A stretch of DNA of 64,000 nucleotides from Novosphingobium sp. B 225 (GTDB taxonomy: Bacteria; Pseudomonadota; Alphaproteobacteria; Sphingomonadales; Sphingomonadaceae): NCBI RefSeq assembly GCF_002198665.1, contig NZ_MWLM01000003.1, positions 62,001-126,000 on the forward strand. The letters are read 5' to 3'. Position numbers and translations under genes: made by a program. Positions 1 to 7,797 of the stretch are shown here, one piece after another. Position 1 is the first letter of the stretch. Each line of letters begins with the position of its first letter. Below the pieces are notes generated by a model. The model was given only the letters and a program-made list of their open reading frames with translations. It was not told the origin of the DNA and searched no databases.

Positions 1-53
1 CATCGCCTTCCCAAACCCCCAATAACCCGAACTACAAAAAGGACTAAAGCCTC

Positions 54-446
54 ATGCCGCTCCATCTCGTCACCCCGTTTGATCGCGCCCCAGAAACGCC
101 GGGCGAACTCGATGCCAAGCCTTCCCCGAAGCGCCGGATTTTCGCCGACCTGTGCTATATCCTCGTCAAGGCCGGAGCTTTCCTTGGCTCGATCTACCTG
201 GCCGTGCTCGGCCTGCCGCTTGCGTACTTCCTTCTGCTCGTTGGCGGCAACCCGGCGCTGCTGTTCACTCAGCTTGGCAACTTGTCAGCGCACTATCTCG
301 CTGCGGATCACGCTGCCCAGGCCCGTTTCGTGCAGGCTGCGGCGTACGGGCTGCTCGGCGTGGCCACTCTGGTCGTCATCTGGCGCCTGCCGCGCTTTGC
401 GAGCCAGGTCGCCGAAACCCTCGCTGACCGGAGGAAAGAACTGTGA
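54..446 (+). CDS. Small membrane protein of the F-type transfer operon
   Basis: A 130-residue protein of unknown function. It has two hydrophobic stretches (about residues 35-65 and 92-110) separated by a polar loop and ends in a charged tail, so an inner-membrane location is likely. An AAGGA-like ribosome site lies about ten bases before the ATG. Its stop overlaps the GTG start of trbI in a GTGA tetranucleotide, so it is part of the same transcript. Bases 2-25 upstream can be read as the last codons of a preceding gene ending in TAA, which fits an operon continuing to the left of the window. I do not recognise the family. Confidence 0.7.
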   Translation: MPLHLVTPFDRAPETPGELDAKPSPKRRIFADLCYILVKAGAFLGSIYLAVLGLPLAYFLLLVGGNPALLFTQLGNLSAHYLAADHAAQARFVQAAAYGLLGVATLVVIWRLPRFASQVAETLADRRKEL

Positions 447-862
447 AGAACATATTGGCAACATCGAACGGTGAATGCCGTTTCGCTGGCCTCTCGCTGA
501 CCGCGCTTGTGCTTGCGGGATCGATGGTGGCCTCGGCGCTGTGGGGTGTCTGGGCGACCCACAAGCTAATCGAGCTCGGTCGCCGCGAAGTGGTCACGGT
601 CCAGCTCTCGCGGATTATGGGCGGCTTTGTCGAAAGCGAGGCCCGTTCGGGCCGGTCGGCCGAAGAAACGCAAGCCCGGGTCGCAGCCTATCTCAAGGCG
701 GTCGAAGCATCGGTCCAAGGCCTTGGCCGCGAGGGCCGGACTGTGCTCGTCGCCGAAGCGGTGGTCTCCGGCGGCGTTCCCGATCTCACCGAACAGGTCC
801 GCGCCGATGTCGCCAAGCGGCTTGACCTTCAGCCTGGAGTACCCGGCCGTGGCGCCCGATAA
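443..862 (+). CDS. trbI: TrbI, F-type conjugative transfer protein
   Basis: A 139-residue protein with one N-terminal membrane anchor (about residues 17-38) followed by a periplasmic domain of predicted coiled or helical character. This architecture, and its place just before the S26 peptidase and traW, match F-type TrbI, an inner-membrane protein that influences pilus extension and retraction in the F system. The GTG start is chosen because it overlaps the upstream stop and follows a GGAGG ribosome site at about 430-435. The last 14 bases overlap the next gene. The family is poorly conserved, so position carries much of the call. Confidence 0.75.
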   Translation: MKNILATSNGECRFAGLSLTALVLAGSMVASALWGVWATHKLIELGRREVVTVQLSRIMGGFVESEARSGRSAEETQARVAAYLKAVEASVQGLGREGRTVLVAEAVVSGGVPDLTEQVRADVAKRLDLQPGVPGRGAR

Positions 863-1388
863 CTCCACTCCCACCTGGTTCACGCGGACGCTCGGTCGCG
901 CGCCGCGACTGGTTTTGCTCACCGCTGGCGGCGCCGCGGCGATCGCGCTGACCTCGCTCAGCGGTTTCGCGCGGGACCACGCGCTCTTGATCAACGCAAG
1001 CCCGTCGCTACCCTATTGGGCTCTCTGGCTCGACCGGACCGCGGTGCCGGCGCGCGGCGACCTGATCCTGTTCGATCCGCCCGCTTCGGACCTGCTCGTT
1101 CGCCATTTCGGCGCACGCCCACATCCGTTCGGCAAGCGGATTTACGGCGTTGCCGGCGATGCGGTGACAGAGCGGAACCGAACCTTCTTCGTCAACGGCG
1201 CCGTGGTCGCGCTCGCCAAGCCCGCCTCCCGCTGGGGCGAGCCGCTCGCGCTCGGCCCGACCGGGATCATCCCGAGCGGCTGCTACTTCGTCGGCACCGA
1301 GCACAAGGACGGGTTCGACAGCCGCTACGCCGCGATCGGGTGGATTTGCCGCGGCCGCGTGCTCGGGGTGGGGAGACCAATCCTGTGA
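849..1388 (+). CDS. Conjugative signal peptidase, S26 family (TraF/LepB type)
   Basis: A 179-residue membrane-anchored serine peptidase of the TraF/LepB class found in many transfer operons, where it processes the prepilin or other exported transfer proteins. One transmembrane segment lies near residues 17-38. The SPSLPYW motif at about residues 48-54 carries the nucleophile serine, and GKRIYGVAGD at about residues 95-104 carries the general-base lysine. Both catalytic elements are present. The GTG at 849 is preferred over in-frame starts further upstream, which lie deep inside trbI. The stop overlaps the traW GTG start. It is distinct from the thioredoxin-like TraF encoded later in this operon. 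Confidence 0.85.
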   Translation: MAPDNSTPTWFTRTLGRAPRLVLLTAGGAAAIALTSLSGFARDHALLINASPSLPYWALWLDRTAVPARGDLILFDPPASDLLVRHFGARPHPFGKRIYGVAGDAVTERNRTFFVNGAVVALAKPASRWGEPLALGPTGIIPSGCYFVGTEHKDGFDSRYAAIGWICRGRVLGVGRPIL

Positions 1389-2026
1389 GGCGCCTTTCCT
1401 ACCCGCTCTGTGTGACCGCGATGGCGCTGCTGGTCACCACTGGCGCCGAGGCCCGCGACTACGGCCAGCACGGCGCGGTCTGGCCGGTGATCGAGCCTGA
1501 CTTGCTCCAGCAGATCAAGGCGCGGCTGACCTATCTCGAGGCGAGCGGCGAGACCGCGCGGCTCAACGACGAACTGAAGCGCCGGACCATCGCCAGGGTC
1601 AATCGCCCCGCGCCGGTCGCCGGACTGACACTCGCCGCGACGCTGCGCCGGTGGTCGTTCGATCCCACGATCACGGTCGATGCCGACATCACGGACGACA
1701 AGGGCCGCACGATCATCACCCGCGGCACCCGCGTCAATCCGCTCGATACCGTGCCGCTGCGCGGCCCCCTCGTCTTCCTCGACGGCGACGACAGGGCCCA
1801 GGTCGATTGGGCGATGGCGCGCTTCGGAGCCACCCAGGCCAAATTCATCCTTGTCGGCGGCGCACCGCTCGAGCTGATGAAGGCCCGCCAGCGCCGGTTC
1901 TATTTCGACCAGGGCGGCAAACTCACCCAGCATTTTTCGATCCGTGCTGTCCCTGCCGTGGTCGAGCAGCAGGGCCGCGCGCTCCTTGTCACCGAACAGC
2001 CACCCAGAACCGCGAGGCGGTCATGA
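1385..2026 (+). CDS. traW: TraW, F-type pilus assembly protein
   Basis: A 213-residue periplasmic protein with a signal peptide cleaved near residue 22 (after GAEA). TraW works with TrbC and TraU in assembling the F-like pilus and T4SS channel. The N-terminal pattern GQHGAVWPVIEPDLLQQIKARL and the C-terminal block ending in the VEQQGR segment are typical of the family, and the length is normal. The GTG start overlaps the peptidase stop, and the stop overlaps the traU ATG in ATGA, so translation is probably coupled through this stretch. Confidence 0.9.
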   Translation: MRRLSYPLCVTAMALLVTTGAEARDYGQHGAVWPVIEPDLLQQIKARLTYLEASGETARLNDELKRRTIARVNRPAPVAGLTLAATLRRWSFDPTITVDADITDDKGRTIITRGTRVNPLDTVPLRGPLVFLDGDDRAQVDWAMARFGATQAKFILVGGAPLELMKARQRRFYFDQGGKLTQHFSIRAVPAVVEQQGRALLVTEQPPRTARRS

Positions 2027-3048
2027 TCAAGCGCAAGCTCCCAAAACTTTGGTGGACGCTGTTTGCAGCGTTCTTTCTGACCGCAGCAGGCAGCGGGTCT
2101 GCGCGCGCCGCCGCGGGTCCGGGGCGCTGCACCGGTCACTTCGTCAACCCGATCACCGACATCTGCTGGTCGTGTCTGTTTCCGATCTCGATCGGAGGAT
2201 TGAAGATCTGGCCGTCGAACCGCCCCGATCCCGACAACCCCGACCTGCCAGTGTGCCTGTGCGGTCTCAGGCCCGGGATCGCGCTGGGGTTCTGGGAGCC
2301 GGTCCGGCTGGCCGACGTCTCGATGAAGCCGTGGTGCTTCGTCAACCTCGGCGGGCTCAAGCTCGATCCGGGGTTCAACATCGGCCACAAGACCATGGCC
2401 GGTCCCTCGGCGGTCGGCGGCGCAAGCCAGTACAATTCGCAGTGGAACATTCACTGGTACGCCTATCCGCTGATCTACTGGATGGAGCTTGTCGCCGACT
2501 TCCTCTGCCTGGAATCAGGCTCGGTCGATATCCTCTACATCACCGAGATCGACCCGCTGTGGCAGGACAGCGAGCTCACCGCGATCATCAATCCAGAAGC
2601 CGTGCTGTTCGCCAACCCGCTCGCGCTCGCCGCCTGCGCTGCTGACTGTGTACTCGCGACCACCAAGCTGCCGTCCGACGCCCTGTTCTGGTGCGCCGGC
2701 TGCCAGGGCTCGATGTACCCCTTGAACGGCAATGTCTCGGCGACGATCGGCCATGTCCAGGCATCAAAGCTCGCGCTGTCGCGCTTCGCCTACAAGCTCC
2801 ACCGCGAGCTGGTCGCCTGGGGGACGATGGGCGGCAAGGGGCTTTGCGGCAAATACCTGATGCCAGTGATGCGCAAGCAGCAATACCGTTTTCAGGCCAC
2901 CAACCCCAACCCCCAGACCAGCGGGCGCCATGCCTGCGCGCCAATCGGGGCCTCCACCACCTTCATGTCAGCCGGCCAGGTCTACCCCGCGATCGGGGAA
3001 GACATGGGCTACCTGGTCTGGCGCAAAAGAAACTGCTGCGCGCTATGA
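2023..3048 (+). CDS. traU: TraU, F-type conjugative transfer protein
   Basis: A 341-residue exported protein with a signal peptide of about 30 residues. It is rich in cysteine and tryptophan, as expected for TraU, which needs disulfide bonding in the periplasm and is required mainly for DNA transfer rather than for pilus formation. The early GRCTGHFVNPITDICWSCLFP block and the WHYAYPLIYWM-like block near the middle are family hallmarks, the second appearing here as HWYAYPLIYWME. The ATG overlaps the traW stop and the stop overlaps the trbC ATG. The C-rich chemistry fits the presence of TrbC and TraF, both thioredoxin-like, next to it. Confidence 0.93.
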   Translation: MIKRKLPKLWWTLFAAFFLTAAGSGSARAAAGPGRCTGHFVNPITDICWSCLFPISIGGLKIWPSNRPDPDNPDLPVCLCGLRPGIALGFWEPVRLADVSMKPWCFVNLGGLKLDPGFNIGHKTMAGPSAVGGASQYNSQWNIHWYAYPLIYWMELVADFLCLESGSVDILYITEIDPLWQDSELTAIINPEAVLFANPLALAACAADCVLATTKLPSDALFWCAGCQGSMYPLNGNVSATIGHVQASKLALSRFAYKLHRELVAWGTMGGKGLCGKYLMPVMRKQQYRFQATNPNPQTSGRHACAPIGASTTFMSAGQVYPAIGEDMGYLVWRKRNCCAL

Positions 3049-3803
3049 AAACCCGCCTCCAAATGCTTGCAATCACTGTGCTTGCCGCTAGTTCTGCACT
3101 CGGCGGTGCGCTAGCATCCCCAAGCGATCCGGGGATCGATCTCGAAGCGATCCGCCAGCGCGCCGCCGACCAGTCCGGCGAAGCCGAAGCGCTCGCCGCG
3201 AACGCTCGCGAGAGAGCCAAGGGGCTTGACCGCGAAGCGGCAAGCAACGCCGAAGCCGCCAAGATCAACGGCCGGACTTACGCCAGTCAGGTGTCCCGCG
3301 CGACAGCGACCGACAGCACTTTCGATTTCGACCAGATGGTCACCGATGCCGGTGACATGGCGAAAGAGGGCATGGGCAAGGCACCGCGGTTCATCGCTTT
3401 TGCCTCGCTGTCGATGCCCGCTCAGGCGCTGCGCCAGATGATGGAGGATGTCACCCGCGCCGGAGGCGTGGTGGTATTTCGCGGCCTCACAAAAGGCTCG
3501 GCCAAGCTGATGACCGATGCCCTGACCAAAGTCCTGAAGCCCGGCGAGCGCATGGACGGGGTCGGGATCGACCCGCGCCTGTTCCGTGCCTTCGCCGTGA
3601 ACGAAGTGCCGGCCTATGTCGTCACCGCCAGCGACTTCGATCTCTGCAGCGGGCTCGAGTGCACCACGTCGGTTCCACCCTTCGACCGGATGACCGGCAA
3701 CCTCACCGCCGAATACGCGCTGCGCACCTTTGCTGCAGGTGGCGGTCCTGGCGCCAAAATCGCCGCGCAGCACCTCGCCCTCCTCCAGGAGGAGCAGCCA
3801 TGA
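3045..3803 (+). CDS. trbC: TrbC, F-type pilus assembly protein
   Basis: A 252-residue periplasmic protein with a signal peptide ending near residue 22 (GGALAS). The first half is a charged helical segment; the second half holds the thioredoxin-like TrbC core with the FIAFASLSMPAQALRQMM motif at about residues 115-132. In the F system TrbC pairs with TraW (in some plasmids the two are fused). It overlaps traU at its start and traN at its stop by four bases each, so spacing supports the start chosen. Confidence 0.9.
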   Translation: MKTRLQMLAITVLAASSALGGALASPSDPGIDLEAIRQRAADQSGEAEALAANARERAKGLDREAASNAEAAKINGRTYASQVSRATATDSTFDFDQMVTDAGDMAKEGMGKAPRFIAFASLSMPAQALRQMMEDVTRAGGVVVFRGLTKGSAKLMTDALTKVLKPGERMDGVGIDPRLFRAFAVNEVPAYVVTASDFDLCSGLECTTSVPPFDRMTGNLTAEYALRTFAAGGGPGAKIAAQHLALLQEEQP

Positions 3804-5512
3804 AACATGTTAGCTTGAGCCTGCTCCTTGTGTTCGCCCTGCCCGCAGCAGCGCAAGCCCAGACCAGCATCGCTGACGCCAAGACCGATGGCAAAGCATT
3901 CGGCCAACAGCAGGCAGGCGCCGCGCAAAGCGCTGCAACCACCCAGCCCAATGCCGACCGGGTTCCCGGCTTCTCGGGCACGCCGAGCCAGTCGACCTGG
4001 TTCGACGACCCAAAGGCGATGGAGCGCCAGGCAGCGAGCGAGGCGAGCTCGAGCACCGGCTACCAGGCAATGCGGCAGTCGATGGACAGCCGTGCCCGAT
4101 TCGACGCGATCGATCTCGATGCGACGATCGCGCGCTCAAAGGCGGTCAACCAGGATCCGCTGTCTTACGCCAGCGGGATGGGCATCACCGGCACAGAAGG
4201 CCGCTGCGTGCAGCTTCCGCCGAGCACCGGCACCGCCGCGCGCTACAAGGCGAGCTGCAACACTGGCTATACGCTCGATAGCGGCACGGTGAGTTGCACC
4301 ATCCCGCTCATTGCGACGGTAACCACAACGACCAGCTACCTGTACTACTGCACTTCGATCGGACTGGGACGGGAACCGGCCTGCAATCTACTGCCAGGAG
4401 ATACCTGCACGCAGACTGGCAGCCACGACGGCCCGTGCCTGCAGTGGGGGATTGATAACGGCGTGCGCTACTGCGCAGAGCCGGGCGAGCCAATCGACGA
4501 ATATACCTGCAGCGCTCCCGTCGGTGGCTTGTCTCCGATAAGTACCGCAAGCTCGAGCAGCGTCACGACGCGGCGCGATGAAAGCCAGTGTACGAGCTTT
4601 GCCGCCGACACCAATTGCACCGGCGGGCAAGAGACCTGCACCGACAGCGATCCGGTGACCCGCACGATCGACGGCTACTCTGTCACCCAACCCTGCTGGG
4701 CCTGGCGCCGCGACTACCAGTGCAACAGGTTCACCCCCGCGCAGGACTGCACCACGCTCGAGCAGACCCCGGGCTGCAATCTCGAGCAAGAATATTGCCT
4801 GACCGATGAGGTCCCGTGCCGGACCTTCGAGCGGGTCTACGATTGCCCGGTCCCGGAGCAGCCGCGGAACCCGAACCAGTTCATCTGCGACGGCGACGTC
4901 TATTGCATCGACGGGAGCTGCGAGACGATCCAGCGCCAGCCCAATACCGAGTTCAAGGACGCGGTGGTGGCGCTGAATGCAATGGACCAGGCCCGCCGCG
5001 AGTTCGATCCCGACAATCTCACCCTGTTCAAGGGCACGCGTGAGAGCTGCTCGTCCAAGGTCTTCGGGATCCTCAATTGTTGCAAGGGTAAGGGTTTCCC
5101 GCTGATCCCGGGCATCCAGCTGCTGGTGGCACTCGGCTGCAGCCGCGAGGAGTTGCTGCTCCACCACAAGGATGCGCAGGGTCTCTGCGCCTATGTCGGG
5201 ACCTACTGCTCGTCATCGTTCCTCGGGGTCTGCCTGACCAAGCGCAAGGTTTACTGCTGCTTTGAATCGAAGCTCAGCCGAATCCTCCAGGAGCAGGGCC
5301 GCGCACAGCTGCCCAAGCCCTGGGCCAGCCCCAAGACCGAGCAATGCGCCGGGTTCACCATTGACGAGTTCGCGCGGCTCGACCTCAGCCGGATGGATTT
5401 CAGCGAAGTCTACGCCGAGTTCACTGACGCTGCGCGGCTCCCCGACGAGCTTCAGGCCGCCACCGATATCCAGGGAAAAATCGAGGACTACTATGCCCGT
5501 GCCCGCCAATAG
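3800..5512 (+). CDS. traN: TraN, mating-pair stabilisation outer membrane protein
   Basis: A 570-residue exported protein with a signal peptide of about 20 residues and several dozen cysteines spread from residue 130 onward. This matches TraN, the outer-membrane mating-pair stabilisation factor whose tip contacts recipient surface proteins. The segment from about residue 240 to 390 has the longest run of short Cys-Cys loops and is where recipient specificity lies in studied TraN proteins. A GGAGGAG ribosome site at about 3788-3794 precedes the ATG. The protein is close to F TraN in length. Confidence 0.92.
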   Translation: MKHVSLSLLLVFALPAAAQAQTSIADAKTDGKAFGQQQAGAAQSAATTQPNADRVPGFSGTPSQSTWFDDPKAMERQAASEASSSTGYQAMRQSMDSRARFDAIDLDATIARSKAVNQDPLSYASGMGITGTEGRCVQLPPSTGTAARYKASCNTGYTLDSGTVSCTIPLIATVTTTTSYLYYCTSIGLGREPACNLLPGDTCTQTGSHDGPCLQWGIDNGVRYCAEPGEPIDEYTCSAPVGGLSPISTASSSSVTTRRDESQCTSFAADTNCTGGQETCTDSDPVTRTIDGYSVTQPCWAWRRDYQCNRFTPAQDCTTLEQTPGCNLEQEYCLTDEVPCRTFERVYDCPVPEQPRNPNQFICDGDVYCIDGSCETIQRQPNTEFKDAVVALNAMDQARREFDPDNLTLFKGTRESCSSKVFGILNCCKGKGFPLIPGIQLLVALGCSREELLLHHKDAQGLCAYVGTYCSSSFLGVCLTKRKVYCCFESKLSRILQEQGRAQLPKPWASPKTEQCAGFTIDEFARLDLSRMDFSEVYAEFTDAARLPDELQAATDIQGKIEDYYARARQ

Positions 5513-6323
5513 CATGCGGCGGCTTGTCGCCGCCTGCCTTGCCGCTATCTGCCTGTTCGCCCTGCCCGAGCCCGCTGCGGCCGGCGATGGACCAACCGCC
5601 GCGACCAGGGATGTGGGCGATCCGTTCTACTGCGCCGAACGGCAGCTTGGATACTGGTTCTATTGCTCCAAGTCCAAGCCGCCCGAAAGGCAGGAACCGG
5701 CCCCCGCCGAGGCAGCAAGCGCCAGCGTTCGGCTTGATGCAATCACGGCCGAGCTGCGCGAGCTCAAGGCCAAGGCAATACTTGATCCCAGCCCTGATAA
5801 CGTCACGGCCTATATCCGCTTCCAGCGCCGTCAGCTCGACCAGGCCTCGCTGTTCAGCGATGTCTGGCAGCGCGCGATCTGGCAGGAGCCTGACCTCGAC
5901 TACACCCTCCAACGCCCGGTCTCGACGCTCGGCAAGCGCGCCTGGCAGGACAACCGCAAGGCCGAGCGCGACAGTGTGATGGCCGGGCTCTCGCAGCGCT
6001 ACGGGCTGTTCTACTTCTTTGCCCAGTCTTGCGGCGCGTGCGAGGTGATGTCGCCAATCGTTCAAAGCGTTGCCCAGACCTGGCACATCAAGGTCCGCGC
6101 GATCTCGACCGACGGCGGCCCCTCTCGAACCTTCCCCAGATACACCGTCGAGACCAACCAACGCGCCAAGATGGGACTCGACCCCGGGGTGACCCCGGCG
6201 GTCGTGCTCTGGGATGCCGCCCAATCCCGCGCGATCCCGATCGGCTACGGCGTGATGAGCGCCGACGAGCTCCAGGATCGCATCTACCTCCTCACCACCA
6301 AGGACGCCGGCCGTGACTACTAG
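5493..6323 (+). CDS. traF: TraF, thioredoxin-like conjugal transfer protein
   Basis: A 276-residue periplasmic protein with a signal sequence of about 30 residues. The C-terminal half is a thioredoxin fold with an intact CGAC motif (Cys180 and Cys183) after FYFFAQS, so it may be an active disulfide oxidoreductase for the Cys-rich TraU, TraN and TraH. The F-plasmid TraF lacks a CxxC, which makes this version informative. The ATG at 5493 has a GAGG ribosome site six bases upstream and overlaps traN by 20 bases; the ATG at 5514 is a possible alternative start. Confidence 0.9.
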   Translation: MPVPANSMRRLVAACLAAICLFALPEPAAAGDGPTAATRDVGDPFYCAERQLGYWFYCSKSKPPERQEPAPAEAASASVRLDAITAELRELKAKAILDPSPDNVTAYIRFQRRQLDQASLFSDVWQRAIWQEPDLDYTLQRPVSTLGKRAWQDNRKAERDSVMAGLSQRYGLFYFFAQSCGACEVMSPIVQSVAQTWHIKVRAISTDGGPSRTFPRYTVETNQRAKMGLDPGVTPAVVLWDAAQSRAIPIGYGVMSADELQDRIYLLTTKDAGRDY

Positions 6324-7764
6324 GTTCAAGCGCATGGTGACCGCACTGCTTGCGGTCACCCTCCCCCTCACCACGCTTCCGCTCTCTCCGGCCAGGGCCG
6401 ATGTCGGCAGCTCGATGGACTCGTTCCTAAACGATGTCGGCGGTGCGGCGCAGGTCAACGGCCCGACCGCGTTCCAGGGTCAATCCGCTGGCTACTACAG
6501 CCTCGGCAATGTCTGGACCCGGTTCCCGCAGAAGACGACCAACATCGCCAATCTGCAGTTGCCGCGCGCACGCGCCGGCTGCGGCGGGATCGACCTATTC
6601 GCCGGCTCGTTCAGCTTCATCAATGCGAGCGAGATCGTCGCGATGCTCAAGGCCGTCGCCAACAACGCGGTCGGGTTCGCCTTCAGCCTCGCGATCGACA
6701 CGGTCTGCCCCGAGTGCTCGAAGATCATGCAGGAGTTCGCGCAGAAAGCGCAGCTCATGAACAACCTCAACATCAACTCGTGCGAATTGGCGCAGGGCCT
6801 GGTCGGCGGGATCTGGCCCAAGGGCGACCTTGCCGACAAGGCGATCTGTGAGGCGATCGGTAACAGCGAGGGGATCTTCACCGACTATGCTGCGGCCAAA
6901 CACGGCTGCGGCACCCGCGGCCAGCGGACCAGCACCACTCAGGCGGGCGCAGGCAAATACGACGACGTCAATCCCGGCGTGCCGCGCAACTACACCTGGA
7001 CGATCCTCAAGAAGTCCGCGTTTTTCTCGCCGAACGGCACGCTCGACCAGGAGCTTGCCGAATATGCGATGACCATGCTCGGCACGATCATCTACATGCC
7101 GCCGGGGGACGACGAGCCGGGCAAATTCGTGCCGATCGTCGGTGAAAGCTCCTCGACCCTCGTCACCTCGCTGCTCGACGGGACCAGCAATGGCAATGTC
7201 CTGATCTTCCACTGCGACGAGACCGACAAATGTCTCGACCCGGGGTTCCGCTCCCTCAATCTCCCCGTCTCCAAATCGCTGCGCCACCGGGTTTCGGTAT
7301 TGATCGACGGGATGGTCCAGGCGATCCGCGACGACAGCCCGATCACTGCGGCGCAAAAGGAGCTGCTCCAGGTCTCGAGCGTGCCGCTTTACAAGATCCT
7401 CACCGTCCAGGCCGCTTACGGGCGCGGCATGCCGACCGACGACCGCGAGACGCTCGCCGAACTGGCCTCGGTCGACCTGCTGTTCGCGGTGCTCGACCGG
7501 ATCGTCAGCGAAGCGGGACGCTCGATGTCGAGCTTCATCGGTGCCGACGAAGCCAAGATCGCGATGTGGCAGAACCAGGTGAACACGGTCCGTACCGCGC
7601 TCGCCGACCGCCAGGCCAATACCCACCTCAAGGTCAACGCGGTTCTCCAGATCATCGAGAAGACCGCGTTCATCGAGAACGTGCTCGCGACGCAGATGTC
7701 GCCCGGCATGGCTGCCGCGCTCGACTGGTCGCGGGGCTTGCAGAGCCGCGCGCTCACCCACTGA
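6313..7764 (+). CDS. traH: TraH, F-type pilus assembly protein
   Basis: A 483-residue protein with a signal peptide of about 30 residues followed by a typical TraH sequence: glycine-rich NVWTRFPQKTTNIANLQLPRARAGCGGIDLFAGSF-like block near residues 68-100, then the C..C pair DTVCPECSKIMQEFAQKAQ near residues 134-152. TraH is a periplasmic component needed for pilus extension and interacts with TraF and TraU. The GTG start overlaps the traF stop by 11 bases. The length is normal for the family. Confidence 0.93.
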   Translation: MTTRFKRMVTALLAVTLPLTTLPLSPARADVGSSMDSFLNDVGGAAQVNGPTAFQGQSAGYYSLGNVWTRFPQKTTNIANLQLPRARAGCGGIDLFAGSFSFINASEIVAMLKAVANNAVGFAFSLAIDTVCPECSKIMQEFAQKAQLMNNLNINSCELAQGLVGGIWPKGDLADKAICEAIGNSEGIFTDYAAAKHGCGTRGQRTSTTQAGAGKYDDVNPGVPRNYTWTILKKSAFFSPNGTLDQELAEYAMTMLGTIIYMPPGDDEPGKFVPIVGESSSTLVTSLLDGTSNGNVLIFHCDETDKCLDPGFRSLNLPVSKSLRHRVSVLIDGMVQAIRDDSPITAAQKELLQVSSVPLYKILTVQAAYGRGMPTDDRETLAELASVDLLFAVLDRIVSEAGRSMSSFIGADEAKIAMWQNQVNTVRTALADRQANTHLKVNAVLQIIEKTAFIENVLATQMSPGMAAALDWSRGLQSRALTH

Positions 7765-7797
7765 TTTCCCTTCAAGCCAAAGAAGGCTCCTAATCCC

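Noticed and set aside
5421..6458. Minus-strand frame of 345 codons opposite traF
   Set aside because: It lies entirely opposite traF and its flanks; translation shows no recognisable domain and it would require two long overlapping genes.
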